This document shows, piece after piece, positions 10,651 to 23,899 of a DNA stretch of 64,000 bases (the first letter of the stretch is position 1; each line of letters opens with the position of its first letter). The stretch lies in NCBI GenBank assembly GCA_009760855.2, contig WPIO01000067.1, positions 869,501-933,500 of the forward strand. Reading direction: 5' to 3'. The notes below the pieces were generated by a model that was not told the DNA's origin, searched no databases, and saw only the letters and a list, made by a program, of their open reading frames with translations. The translations under genes were made by a program, and so were the position numbers. Origin of the DNA: Cristatella mucedo (Eukaryota; Bryozoa; Phylactolaemata; Cristatellidae).

Positions 10651-13600
10651 TGGAACATAAGTGTCTTGTAAGGTTAACCTTTTCCTAAGATCTGTATTTA
10701 TTTATTTATTGAATAATACGGCAATACCTAGCACTGTCATATTGCCATAGCTTGGGGCGCTCATTATCTCTCTCTTAATTATCGTGTCGAATGCCAGCCC
10801 ACGATATCTTGTTTATTTCATATTTCAAATAGTGATCTGATCAACTTAAAATTTTGAACGCATAATATCCGTAATAAAGTATCGTTCCGGCATTGTGGCT
10901 TGCATATTTAATCTTAATATTTAGGATCACTTAGATGGAGAACCGGGTGTCTTTTTCATGCCAAACCGTCTTTATCATTTCACACGTGTCCTGAATATGT
11001 CACATGTACGCTAATAATGACTGGATCAGCTTGAAGTTGTACATACTCATTCTTAGGTAGATGCTTCAAATTTATATATGAAAAACCGAGTATTTATCTA
11101 TGTTATATATCTTTGTCAACACCAAAGTCCGTTTGCCACTTCAGTTTCCTTCTGAGTGTTTTCCTAAGAGTAGCAGTGTGTGCTGCATTAATACTTACAG
11201 CTTGGCCAAAGCAGCAGAGATCGGCGTAAAATTGTACTAAAATATACGGCTCACCTGCATTTCAAACTTGATTTGCTAATATTCGCATGATGGGTCAGTA
11301 AGAATAGCTACAGGTCACAAATATCCATGAACTTCCATAGCAGCATCCTTGTCAAATGATTGTTGTTGTTTTAAAATTCCAAGTTTCGGGGCGAAGTGTC
11401 CTGCATCTTTTGGAGGATCTAGCATTTCCTTGGGTGTGTAATAAATGTTTCAATTTGACAACATTCCAGGTTCGTCTGAGGTATAGTTTAAAACTCAACC
11501 TTGACCTTTACAAGTCATCAGATGGACAGCACAACAGTTATGGTTAAATAAAAATATAGCTTACGTTACCTTGGTTGCGCCAATTCACAAGCCATTATTA
11601 TTATTAGTATTTGCAAAATAATAATAAATAAGCTGAGACGAAGATAAGTCAAATAGGAGGTGGGGGTACAACTATTAATTGTGCAGCCATTCCCCACAAT
11701 CTGTGGACCACATAAATTGGTATTCAGCGGGATTGTTCATGTTTCTGCTAGCTTGGTTTCTAACCAGCTTTTTCATCCACCATTGGCTAGTCTTGGTTAG
11801 ATTTAGCTGTGCTTCTCCACAGAGTATTTTCTGCACAAGAATTCTAGAAATAGAATGCCCGCTTGTTTTGAAACTGTCAGAATTATATAGTATAGTTGGC
11901 AATTACCAATCTCTCAAGAACAGTGAAAGCTAGTGCAATCCCTATGAACTTCCGGTCATTCAGAGCATAGTAATACAATGGCATTCCTGTCCAAGTGGAG
12001 GCGACTGCTCTTTAACCCCTCATTCACTGCTCCGAAACCGGCCTAATAGTATATGCATCTTTTTTCGGTAGTAATGCTTCAAATTTATATACGACAAACC
12101 AAGTATTTATCAATGTTACATATCTTTGGTCTCATCAATTTTTTCTTAAATTTCAGATCAAGTATCTAATGATGAATTCTCAATCTAAAATAAATTATTA
12201 CAACAATGTTTACAAAGAGCAGAATAAAAGATAGATGAAAAAATCACTGGAGATGAATCAGGGGGCTGTGATTTTTACTTCTGCATGCATGCATTGATGT
12301 GAAAAGTCATGTCAAAATCGCTTGTATAATTTACACGAACCAATTTACCGGATGACATAGCATTGTTGGCAGCCTAATTCAGGATAGTTGGATATACGCG
12401 AACCAAACCTTGAAATCTACTGGCTGCTTGATGGGGACCAGCTGTGAGACAGTGAGGAGTGAAGTAGTGTGGAGACTGCCACATTTATGATGGCAAATAT
12501 AAGCTGAATAGTTTAAATCTATTTGAAAGCTCAGTATTTCATAGGTGAGAAGACGTTCAAGACATATAGAGAACAATTTGTAGGACGATATGGAAAACAG
12601 TTAATCCTCATCAGCCAAAACTATCTCGGTTGTAGTAATCATACTAAAGCAAGACTTAAATTCTGAAGCTCTCCCTGGGCAGAAAGAGGGAGACCTGATT
12701 GTAGTAGCTAAAATGCTTTCTTCTTATAAAGTCGCTGTGGCGCATGAAACCCGATTTGTATGCTGGGGACATATTAGATATTCTATTCGAACCCATGTTG
12801 CTTAAGTTTAAGGTGCGGAGCTATATTTTCTAATTGTATACTACTGTTGTATCCTGAATCAATTTTATAATTCTGGAAACACGTAAGCTCCATAATCAAT
12901 TTTGGTTTCCTGCCACTATGTATCGTTCGCAAATACTTAATCTTGCTCTGTCAGGAGAACACTGTAAAGCTGGTCTTTACATTTATGGTATTTCAACTAA
13001 ACTATCGTTGATGTCCTTTATTATCTATCGTCCTTGTCTGGCACATATTTAAGCGGAAACGATTAGAGCAGTCAATCCTCACATGTTTCAAGGTAATACG
13101 CCACTCTCACGATTGCGGGAAACAGCTACTAGTTCGCCTCTGCGAGAATTCCCATGCTGCTAGACTGCGTCCGAAAAAACCCCACATAGAGGGAATCACT
13201 TTTACCAATCATCATGAGCATTTAGCATAGGCGATCGGACATTGCTAATAGGAAGAGATAGCCGATACTCAAAGGGCGTCAACAACTTGGGTATCGTTAT
13301 TTATGTTTCCTAAATATTTGTAATATTTATATCCGGTAACCGGCAGTTTATAAGATAAAGTTGATTATGACAATGGACACAGCTAGAGCATCTGCAGTAG
13401 AATTTACTATGCTTTGTGCAGAACCTTTGTTGCTCACACTTGCTCACAGCCGCCCTTCTGCTTTCCACACATGAAAGGCATTGAGATTCTAATGCAGAAT
13501 ATAGTTTTGATGACCGTTTTCTCTTTTAAGGACGGACGACAAAAGTAGTGAATGCCCTGCATCAACGTTACTTGCCAGGTGCATCTGAATGAGTGCAGAA

Positions 13601-14047
13601 AAACCGGACAGCCACTCATGCTAGCAATTCTAATGCACGAATGCATTCAAAAGTAGTAGAGCAAGACTGAAATTAATATTAAGAAACCTTAAAGGAAATT
13701 CTAAGCTGTATCCCAAGAAATTAACCAGTTCAATAAACCATTAATATATAATTGAGGCTTATTTATCACAGATGGCCATACTTTCGGCGACCATCTTACA
13801 TGCCGCCTGAGAAATACTCTCACCATTCGTCAGCATTCAAAAATAAATCTGTAATTATGGTATCTAATTACAATAAATGTTTCACTGTTTAACGTACATA
13901 TCGTCGACATGCACAAACACTCAAAGGCTAATTCACAACGATATAGTGAACGTTGGGTCCAGCAAAATGTGCCTATTTAGTTTCAGCTTAACTGTCCTCA
14001 TTTCAAGGTATATCGTGACGTTAGTCTGGAAGAGTTCTGTTCTGTGA
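10651..14047. other. Unassigned AT-rich DNA, possible introns
   Basis: About 3.4 kb without supported coding sequence. Frames such as 11,679-11,933 and 13,434-13,646 lie on both strands and show no domain. A (TATT)n tract is present near 10,700. Confidence 0.45.
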
Positions 14048-14197
14048 GAGGCACTGGAACGGGTCGTGGCGGAGAAGCTGAACTCATATGTCGAAACTTT
14101 AAGCCTTACTAGTTAATTCCAGTCTGGCTTTAGAGCTAATCACTCCACAGAGTCAGTACTACTTAGGGTATACAACGAACTACTTAGGAATGCAGAC

Positions 14198-14584
14198 ATG
14201 GGTAGAGTGTCTCTGCTTGTTTTGCTTGATCTTTTGGCAGCTTTTCATACCATCGATCACAAAGTTTTTCTAGAGCGCCTCTCATCTCGCCTGGGCATCA
14301 CTGGCACTGCTCTGCAGTGGTTCAGGTCCTATCTTAGTGGGAGACTCCGGAGTATTGACGTGAATGGACAAAGATCGTCTGAAGTACCTCTAAAATATGG
14401 AATACCTCAGGGCTCTGTGCTAGGTCCGGTTCTTTTCACGGTTTATACTCTGCCTCTTGCTGATGTGATTGCCAAGCACAATCTAGGCTTTCACTTCTAT
14501 GCGGATGACACTCAGTTGTACCGTTGCTTTCATCCCTCCCAGCCTTCAAGCAAATTATCTAAACTCACTTGCTGCATGCATTGA
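14198..14584 (+). pseudogene. LINE reverse transcriptase fragment with intact YADD
   Basis: A 128-codon frame with RT motif A (LLDLLAAFHTIDH), motif B (GIPQGSVLGPVLF) and motif C (FYADDTQLY). All three catalytic Asp positions are present. Order and spacing fit the fingers-palm part of a CR1/L2-type enzyme that nicks target DNA and primes cDNA synthesis there. The frame ends too early at 14,584 and the thumb region continues in another frame. It is an inactive remnant, but a good reference for the family. Confidence 0.88.
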
Positions 14585-14678
14585 TGACATCCACACATGA
14601 ATGGCAGCAAATTTTCTAAAACTAAACGATGACAAAACTAACTAACTAGTTATGGGCAAACCCAGTGTGATTTAGAAA

Positions 14679-15356
14679 TTGGAAAGGCTGACTTTCAAAA
14701 TTGGCTCTGCCAGCATATCTCCAGTTGAATCAGCTCGAAATCCAAGTGTCATATTCCAAAGCAACCTCTCGTTAGACGACCACATCAGCTCCACAGGCAA
14801 ATCCGCCTACTTTCAGCTTCATCACATTGCTAAAATTAGGGCTTGTTTAGATAAGGATACCACGTCCAAGTTGGTCCATGCATTCGTGACATCCCGTCTC
14901 GACTTCTGCAACTCACTGCTTACTGGCCTACCGGCATGTGCGATCAGGCGATTGCAGCTGGTGCTAAACTCTGCAGCTAGACTTGTCTGTCGTGAGCATC
15001 GCAGTTGCCACATTACTCCACTTCTCGCCGACCTGCACTGGCTACCAGTCAAGCAACGGATTGACTTCAAGTTTTTGTTGCTCACTTTTAGGTCACTTTA
15101 TTCTATGGCTCCAGCCTATCTTTCCGATATACTACCCCATCAGACCAAGTATCTCACCACCCGCTTTTCGGAATCCAACAGTCTGGAAATGCCTCGTACA
15201 AACCTCAAATCCTTTGGAGATCGTGCATTTAGCTCGTATGCTCCCAAAGCCTGGAACTCCCTTCCGACCTGCGTCGGAACATCCCATGACCTGACCACAT
15301 TTAAAAGAAACCTTAAAACACAATTATTCAGGACAGCATTTAGTGGGTCCCTGTGA
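14679..15356 (+). pseudogene. LINE ORF2 C-terminal domain, copy D
   Basis: A 225-codon open frame without internal stops, the longest LINE frame in the window. It contains the LDDHISSTGKSAYFQLHHIA block (residues about 32-51), HAFVTSRLDFCNSLLTGLP, AARLVCREH and LLADLHWLPVKQRI, and a W-N-S-L-P block near residue 194. This region follows RT in the family and has no assigned catalytic role here. The stop at 15,354-15,356 is followed by the family 3' UTR. Confidence 0.85.
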
Positions 15357-15592
15357 TTCGTCCTTGATGTGCTTATGAGTGCTGACACTGTGCATGCTGC
15401 CACTAACTGCATTTGCATGCTGACCCTGTGCATGTCATCCTAACTATATTATTCATTTTATTTGTTTTTCAAGCATGATTTACTTACTTTTCTATTGCAT
15501 ATCACTTTGCAGCAAATGTAAGGCGCCTAGAAAGAGATTAACTTCTCTGAGGGCGCTTTATCAAGTGCAATATTATTATTATTATTGTCATT

Positions 15593-16139
15593 ATGCTAAC
15601 ATAAAACTCAGACTCCAAAATATATTAAACAAGTTTAAGGTACAGCAGATTGAGAATATACCTAGTCTGGTTTAAGAGTAGTTTTGATATGCTGAAGAAC
15701 TTGAATGAAGAGACCTAGGCCTAAGTGGCAGAAACCTGAAGTCGCTGTAACCACTCATTGATGGAGAATTCTCCGTTGACCAATCCAGAGCATTATGTCG
15801 AGCTAGACGACACCTGTGGAGAATCGCGGCATCTACCGACAATAGAGCTATCCCTACATCCCTAGCCCAGGTCCTTAGATCGAGGCAGCGTTTGTGAAAC
15901 ACTGGCTGTGACGGCTGCATCAATCTTGCGGCTAATTCTACATGTGACAATTCCATGAGTTTCTCCGTCTGTGTCCATTTTATTTTCTATGCGCACCCAG
16001 AACTTCACGTGCTCGTGATTAATGAATTTTACACATGTTTGAACGGTAGCAATGTGCATGCCACGCCCTTCAGAGGCTTCACAAGTATGATGCAGCTCTC
16101 ACGTCTATGCATTGCTTGAGTGACACTTTCATGCGAAAG
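15593..16139. other. Unassigned DNA before the duplicated segment
   Basis: No repeat or exon that I can support. The open frame at 15,956-15,672 on the minus strand shows no domain. Confidence 0.4.
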
Positions 16140-17167
16140 CGAGAATGCATTCAGACCTAGGGCATGACTGTCTGGCCAAGCAGCTTAATACATTGCATTG
16201 CATTGCTGCATTGCCACGTCGCGCCCGCGTTGAGCTTCCCACAGTGTTTTTTTCAGAGCACTTATGACAAGCAATACACGAGCCTGCTTACCGTAGCCTG
16301 ATGTGACTCGTCCACTTTTGTTTGCAAAGACTGCACTAGAATGACTAGAAGCCGGCTGTGCATAGAACAGGGCTGGGCGGCTGAACCTGCACAGTAAGAG
16401 AGTCGTCAGCGAGGTGCACTTTGCTATTCGGTCAAGCCTAGGGAGTGACAGCCAAAGCCTTAAGGGAGGCAAAAGAGTTGGGCACTGGCGTCGTGCAAGA
16501 GTAGCTGCAAGCTGCGGTTGGTGCAGGACAGGCCTTAATCTCCGTGGCTGTACAATTTAGTGCTCAGGAAAATAAATATGAAGTAAACGTGCTGATACGC
16601 AGACGCTCTTCGCGCCCGCTGCATTTGACTGTTCCCCAGCATGTCATCTGTGTACGTAGGCACTATACCAACACGACCCCCTATCCTTAATTAGATGCTC
16701 TTCTGTCTCAGCATTATTGGGCGTCGGCAGGGACAGGCTCAGTTACCAGCACTGCTTTTGTGGCACTCGGAGTTTTGAAACGGCTCTATAGGCCATTTGT
16801 AGTACTCGACGGTTCGAAAGAGTTTTGCATGCTTGATGAAATTAAGAACTTAATCAGGTGGGCTGTCCATGATCGCTCGCATGCCAGAATGCTATAGGGC
16901 TCAGAAGCCACCACCGGCTACCCAGATGCCACCATGACGCCGTCAGGCACCAGAGGCTTCCAAGGTCTGTTTTCATAATGCTACCATTTTACGGAGAATC
17001 ATGCAAACATTTAGCCATGATAATCGATCAAAAAAACAACTTACCACGTTTTGTCACGTGGTTAGTAGTGAGTCACATGTATCTCTCTGAAAGAACTGTG
17101 CCCTCTCCCTGTATGAACAGCCGTTCGGCTGACTTGCACTGTTTAACTTCAAGTCCAGATCTGACGC

Positions 17168-17171
17168 ACAG

Positions 17172-17215
<44 letters not shown>

Positions 17216-17385
17216 TTGCACTTGATAAAGCGCCCTCAGAGAACTTAATCTCTTTCTAGGCGCTTTACATTTGCTGCTAAGGGAAATTCAATTGAATTGT
17301 AAGTAAAATCATGCTTGAAAAACAAACAAAATGAATAATGTGGTTAGGGGTGACATGCACAGGGTCAGCATGCGTGGTCACTCCT
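17168..17385 (-). mobile_element. LINE 3' fragment E
   Basis: A (TAA)n microsatellite (17,175-17,215) leads into GCACTTGATAAAGCGCCCTC, the TCTTTCTAGGCGCTTTACAT block and a stretch of 3' UTR ending near 17,385. It is a short, relatively well-matched copy and is absent from the equivalent place in duplication copy 2, so it inserted after the duplication. Confidence 0.82.
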
Positions 17386-19629
17386 CCGTCCAGCAAGCTG
17401 CTTGGGCTTATAGACACCGGTCTCTGCTTCAAATCCCTGGGAATGCACTTGTTACAGTATGCGAGCTGTAAAGAATGCTGCCACCAGTATATGCGAGATC
17501 CATTAATACAGACATTGTGTACCGTCTGAATTGTACCCAATGCTTCGGGATTCGAGATTTTTATACAGCATTTCACTTGCGCAAGAACAATCCAGTCAGA
17601 ATCAGATACCAAGAGGCCCCTCTCGAATATGTTCTAATGTTCGCACCTCCACTATAGGGAACTCACAACTGACGGAGGAAACCGCTTACTCTGCGGGATA
17701 TTGGTTCCCGGGAGCGTGAGTAATGTAGCTGCAAAGGCTGGCTCTTGCCTAGGCGCCCACAGGCTTGTATTCTACAGTCACCTTATGTTCGCTGCTTGAC
17801 ATGACAGCGACCCTAGTAGATGGCCGGTGGCAGCCCTGCCGGCGGGGCTACAGTAGCCAGTGCTTCTTCTTCATTCAATTCATGTTGTAAATCATTTTCA
17901 AACAATCGCCACTACGCAGGGCTTGCTGCTATGCTATTGATGACCGGTCTAGCTGGGAACAGCCATGGTAACAATCACTATAAGCCAATATTTCACGATT
18001 GACTTAAACTGATACTGTTATATGAACAAGCACAATTTCTTAGAGCGTGTTGTCGCATGCTGAGCGATGGTGAAAATTGGTGACAAGATATTCGCTCTTC
18101 AAAAGACCAGGGCTTACCACTAAAGGTCTATAGGCCATGAGAATGTCCTAATTGGAGTTGGACAGATTTTGAGGGGTGATCCCAAACTTATTTTTTGAAT
18201 GGTATCACCGAAACCAATGGTTCTAGCAGCTAATTCCTTAAAAAGGCATGCGGATTTAAATTGGCAGAAATTATTCGTGGGAAACCAAAACAGTTGCTAT
18301 GCATCTGCTTAGAAAATTGACCCAGTGCAAATGGCAATTAAATAGGTTAAATAATGTTACCGAATCAAACCGCATTCGCCTGTAATGGGTCCTTGATCGT
18401 TTATAGCTATCATGGCTCACATAATATTGCCTCTATGATTGAGAAGACCCACATGGGAAAATCAGTCGAAGGATATAGCTGGTAATTGCAATTAGAGCTC
18501 AGCGAATATAGAATGATGCAGCACTCTCCTGAGGAACGAGAACGAGTAGAGCGATTCACTAAAGTTGCTCGAAATGTCGACCCGTGGGCACTCAGCTCAG
18601 AGCACGGTATGTCACTTAAATAAATAACGTCGGTCAAAACTTGACCGACACAGTTTATTAGTTCAAAGCACAAGTCAACGGTCAATTTATAAAGTTATAA
18701 TGCATTTTAGCTACGTTTTCAAGTGAGTAAAAACATTCGAGTTCGTTGATATTGTAAGAAAAAGCATGTACTTCCCAGGCGTCGCTGCTAAGAAACTCTG
18801 TCAAAGTGCATATAATACGCCTCGTGTCTCAACCCGCAGCTGGTAGTCAACATCTACCATCTTACCTGGCGCCAAACCAGGCTAGAGCAGATATTTGTTT
18901 GGGTTGAAGGCCGCTAGCTTAGGTACAATAATGGAGGTTGAAGGTGATTCAAACATGTCCGAGCGCCCTGGGGCAAGAAAAGTAGAAGCAGAGATTAGCC
19001 TGTCAAGCAGCGTACTTTATTCCATGGTAGACCAACCTTGGCAGCTATCACCCTGGTGCTTGCGGTGAGCAACATAGGATTGCCAGCTGTGTGGCAGTGC
19101 TTTACGCTGAGACCATACTGGATGCAGTGATCAGAGCGTGTTGAGAAAGCTCGAACAGTCAGTCGCAAACTGCTCATATTCCCATATAAAATCCTGCCTC
19201 GGGGCATTCAAGTTGAGACACACATTGCATATTCTAACCTCGCGTCTCATACAATTTCACCCTTTAAAGTAGGGGAGAGAATCGCCTTTCCACATGTCAA
19301 ACTCTTGGCTCCAAGCAGCACTTGTCATTAAGAAAAAAGTCTCTGCGTGTAAATATCACAAAGACAAATATAAAAATCATTCACTTACAGGACCATTGGA
19401 GTTAACGGACTTACATTGGAAAAGGCTAGCATCGCTAAAAGAGCTTGCCTGAACTATATCAAGCAGAGCAATAGGCAACACGCCATGCTTCAGTATGCCT
19501 CTCAGCCCTATGGACCGGCTGAAGAGAGCTGCGACTATCCAAAAACTCCACTCTATTTCCTGCAATCAGGGAGGTCATGCAACCTACTGCTGCCGTCTTG
19601 GCCCGAATTTCAGGGTCCGTTTGAGCCTC

Positions 19630-20778
19630 GGGAGACCTTAAAACATCTGCACATGGATGGCAGCCAATATTCTAAAACAAAACGACGATACAACTAACTG
19701 ATTAGTTATGGGCAAACCCAGTGTGACTCAGAACGTGGAAAGGCTGACGCTCAAAATTGGCTCTGCCAGCATATTTCCAATTGAATCAGCTTGAAATCTA
19801 GGTGGCATGTTCCAAAGTGACCTCTTGTTAGCCGACCACTTCGGCTCCACAGTCAAGTCTGCCTACTTTCAGCTACATAACATTACTAAAATTCGGGCTT
19901 GTTTAGATAAGGATATCTCGACTAAGTTAGTCAATGCATTTGTGACATCACGTCTTGACTTCTGTAACTCGCTGCTTGCTGGCATCCGGGCATGTGCAAT
20001 CAGGCAATTACAGCTGGTGAAAAACTCTGCGGCTAGGCTTGTCTGTCGTGAGCATCGCAGTTGCCACACCACACGACTTCTCCACGACATGCACTGGCTA
20101 CCAGTCAAGCAACGGATCGCTTTCAAGGTTTTGTTGCTCACTTTTACTTCACTTCATTCTTTGGCTCCAGCCTATCTCTCAGATCTACTCCCCCACCAGG
20201 CCAGCCATCGTACCACCGGCTTTTCGGAATCCAACAGTTTACCAATACGTCGTGCAAACCTCAAATCCTTTATAAAGCATGCATTTAGTTCGTATGCTCC
20301 CAAAGCCTGGATCTCCCTCCCGACTTGCGTTCGAACATTCACTGACTTGACAACATTTAAAAAGAACTTAAAAGACACCTGTTTGGGAAAGCTAGTAGTG
20401 GGTCTCTGTGACTCGTCCTTCGTGTGCTTATGCATGCTGACACTGTGCATGCTGCCACTAACCACATTTGCATGCTGACCCTGTGCATGTCACCCCTAAC
20501 CATTTTAGTAATATTGTTCTTTTGTCAAGCATATATAATTCATTTGTATAGTGCCCCAAGAGAACTTAATCTCTATTCAGGCGCTTCACATATGCCTCAG
20601 TGCTCGAGCCCACAACCTCAGCCAGACCTTGGTCGGGGCGAGCACCTTAACCACTGGACCAAACTTGCGCAGAGCATGATATTACTCCCATTCAATTGCA
20701 TTTCCCTTTGCTGCAAATGTAAAGCACTTAGAAAGAGATATATTTCTCTGAGGGCGCTTTATCAAGTGCATTATTATT
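19630..20778 (+). mobile_element. LINE copy F, 5'-truncated, split by a SINE
   Basis: Starts in the linker after RT (GGATGGCAGCCAATATTCTA) and continues through a 223-codon C-terminal frame at 19,807-20,478 that matches copies A and D (HAFVTS-like block as NAFVTSRLDFCNSLLAG, AARLVCREH, DMHWLPVKQRI). The 3' UTR is interrupted at about 20,529-20,677 by a family 1 SINE. It resumes at AGCATGATATTACTCCCATT and ends in the tail at 20,778. Absent from duplication copy 2. Confidence 0.85.
20529..20677 (-). mobile_element. SINE family 1 nested in LINE copy F
   Basis: Read on the minus strand: head GTTTGGTCCAGTGGTTAAGG, then GGGCTCGAGCAC (B box), then a tail with GCGCCTGAATAGAGATTAAG and TTCTCTTGGGGCAC. 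The LINE word AGCAT flanks it on both sides (20,528 and 20,680 regions), fitting a short target-site duplication. The LINE-like tail again links SINE and LINE mobilisation. Confidence 0.78.
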
Positions 20779-21649
20779 GGCTCGATGACCTTATTCGCTC
20801 GATAACCTTACTAACAACCTAACATCAAACGAACAGGTTTGCATTTCTAGGTTCTACTGAAGCTCCCCATGGTATAAAGAGACCCTTAGCCATCAGCTGT
20901 GCAATGTGCTCGGACTCGAGTGAACAAATTGTCATATAATGTTGGTGCGTGGCTCATAAAAGCTGTCGAGGGAGGGGCTTCTGCTGACAATAAATTAAGG
21001 GACACACATCTGCATATTCTTGTAGTTTTGTTTACTCACTCATATTTTTAGGTTTAGCGATAGGAGCAAAGTATGCGAGCAGTGATTTCCGTCTCCACGT
21101 CATTGAAATTGGACAAATCGGAATGAAATCAGATAGGGTAAGCGAAAGCTGAAGCCACTTGTCAAAAATTCAGCCAAATGATTAGGTCATAGTATATATA
21201 GCCTGGAACAGCTCTGACAACAAACGCTGCCTGTAATAGAGTGCTGATTATTATTTTTTAAATCCTCACCTTCCACAAAGAGACAATTGCGAACAATTTT
21301 GCTGCATTTAACCGACTATAACATCGGTTCGAATATTTTATTATTCCATGCGGAGCGTCAAAGGCCCATCTAGGATTTAACATTTGGCGAAAGAATCACG
21401 AGAACCTTCTCTAGCGGGAAAGCCAGCAAGATGCAGACTGAGACCTCCGAGTAATACAATATATAATACAATAATAATAAATAATACAATATAATACAAT
21501 CTTTCTCATTCGAGACGTGCTCGGCGGTTGTTTGTCGAATAGAAGTAGGGCGTAATCTAATCGCTGGTGACGGTCGGTTATGGGCAAGGAGGAAATAAGT
21601 GACTTGGTAGCTGGGTCCATGCAACGCTATATTAAATGCGTGTAATATA

Positions 21650-21842
21650 ATGTATTATAGATATTATATATATAGTATAATATATAATATATATACATAT
21701 CAATATTATATATTGTATATGTATTTTTATTTATAATAATTATATATATATAATATTTATTTATTATGTATTATATATTTTATAATTTTATATATTATTT
21801 ATTATATGTTTTATATATATATATATATATTATAATATAATA
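21650..21842. repeat. AT-only tract, TA-rich
   Basis: About 190 bp of nearly pure A and T with TATATA runs, able to form hairpins. The equivalent place in duplication copy 2 (about 33,690) lacks it, so it is a private expansion. Confidence 0.9.
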
Positions 21843-22884
21843 ACGCTAAATTATCCTGCCTGGCATCTGCCTGTGCATTGCCTGGCTCAGCAAATGTATA
21901 GGACCTAAACTATTGCACCAGCACTGGATATTAGTGACTGAGTTCTCCACTTCAAGTCAGCCTGTAAAAGTAGATTATCGCTGTGCAGTCCTGAGCTAAG
22001 CCGTCTGTGTTGGCGGAGTGACTTCGCACCAGGCTCGACAATAATCTGGCCTGAATGAAGGTCAAACCGTGCCTGTGAGCAAATAGAAGCTTGCCATAAG
22101 AATGCGTGGCTGTCCATAAACAAGCTGCATATCTTGGCAGGCATGATCAACTCTCGCAAGACTTAAATCTGCACGATGTATATTCCAAAATTTAATCAAC
22201 TGACAAGCTCATGAACGTAGCACATTCTCGGCCACATAGACATAGTTATGAGGCGTACACAGGCTTCATTAGTGATACAATGCTCCACGCCGAGACCTTG
22301 CAACTTGCTAATACAACAACCAGGCCAGAAACACCAATTTATTGATTTCATGTCAGTAGAAATGACAAAATAATGTCTCGTTAATAGCTCCATAGAAGTG
22401 GCGAATCACTGTTCCTGCTCTTTATAATTGCCTGCAAGGCTAGAAGCAACAAAAGATTCAAAAGCATTGTAATACTAGATCATTTGAGTAGTATCATCTG
22501 AAATCTAAATCTCTATCAATGATTTTTGTAACTAGCATATAGAAAATCAATAATCACTCATTTTTAGGAGTAAAAGTGATGGTCGGCTAATCCTGCAGCC
22601 TAAGGCGGCGGTATATGTATAAGGAGTTGTGTTCCCAATAACCAATGGATTGATCCCCACCAGATTTAACAATCTCTGAAAGGGAACGAGAAAACAATCA
22701 CTTTTGAAAATTGGCACAAGCAACTATTGCAAAACAACCTTTAGATGTTACGATGGCTACGATTTAGACTTTTGACGACAGAAGAAAGTCAAAATCAGTC
22801 AGTCACAAAATTACCAAACATTGAAACCTATAAAAATACAGATTTTTTTTATGCAAGCATAATATTTTAATATAATTCACTCGT

Positions 22885-23030
22885 ATGGAGCCACCGGTGA
22901 ATTTAATGTTTATTCTGATACTTCACGTATGCATGTGGGCTCAAAAACCACAACACCAGACATCGGATTAACCACTGACGTTAAAGTCGACGAGCTTAAC
23001 TACAACCTGTGCCTAGGCCGAAGCAGGTAC
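22885..23030 (-). mobile_element. SINE family 1, old diverged copy
   Basis: GTGGGCTCAAAAACCACAAC (decayed B box) and GACGAGCTTAACTACAACCT (decayed head) match the family 1 complement. The copy at about 35,130-35,220 lies at the same relative place in duplication copy 2, so this insertion probably predates the duplication. Confidence 0.5.
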
Positions 23031-23835
23031 TGTACATCTACAAATATTTCAAGCCATTCAAAAGATAAAAACTCTCGGCCAAAGTATTTTCTTAACTTAT
23101 AGAAAAATCACACAAATGATAAGACATGCAGTGCTACAAATAGTTCTGAATATCAAGTTTAATGACTAGTTAGACGATACATGGGGAAATACCTACATAG
23201 CAATGGATACAAAGCAAAATTCTTAACTGACCCCCAAGGCCTGCCACGGCTTCGCTCCTACTTACCTAGCTGAACTGCTAAACCAGTTTCAGCCTCCTCC
23301 GGCCATCAGGTATTGTATGGTCAATACATAGCCGTTCCATTCCTTCAGTTAAAGACCTTTGATTACTGAAACTTAAGCTCTGCGGGTCCTAAACTATGGA
23401 ACTCACGTCCAGGATTCTGATGCAACGACAACTCATCTCCTGCTGTCGAGTTTGGCTCATTCTTTCTAGCGGTCCTGAGCTGCTACTTCCATAATACTCA
23501 TTACTGCAACTGTCCTCCTGACCCTGCAATGCTTCCCACTTTCTTTTCGTTGATTATGATTAAGTCTGTTGGCTACAAAATGCATACCGAAAGCCACGTA
23601 GGCTTTGCGTGGGCAATACAAAAATCTCCTGAGTAACACCCACGTAGTCTTTGTATATTTGTGGAGTAACAGATGGAGATGCATTACATTGCATCCACGA
23701 GTAACCATTCGTAACAAACCTACACCGAGAATAAAATAGCCTAATCAATCCAAAAGCTGAGCCTGATGCATGCAAATTCACGTCGATCGGATTACTGTCA
23801 GTCTAGGCTGGCGAGAGATATGGAATGTGTGATTC

Positions 23836-23897
23836 CTTTGCAGCATATGCAAAGGACCTAGGAAGAGATTTAGTTCTCCGATGGCACCTTATCAAGC
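23836..23897 (+). mobile_element. LINE 3' tail fragment K
   Basis: TTTGCAGCATATGCAAAGGA, then CCTAGGAAGAGATTTAGTTC and TCCGATGGCACCTTATCAAG match the plus-strand LINE tail. Only about 60 bp remain. Confidence 0.65.
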
Positions 23898-23899
23898 CA

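Larger units (their letters stand above)
14048..15592 (+). mobile_element. CR1/L2-type LINE copy D, best preserved RT
   Basis: Plus-strand copy starting within the RT domain and ending in the family tail (AAGCGCCTAGAAAGAGATTA, the GAGGGCGCTTTATCAAGTGC block, then an ATT microsatellite at about 15,572-15,588). It has an RT frame at 14,198-14,584 and a C-terminal frame at 14,679-15,356, separated by a frame break around 14,585-14,680. The 5' half is missing, as expected from incomplete reverse transcription. Confidence 0.9.
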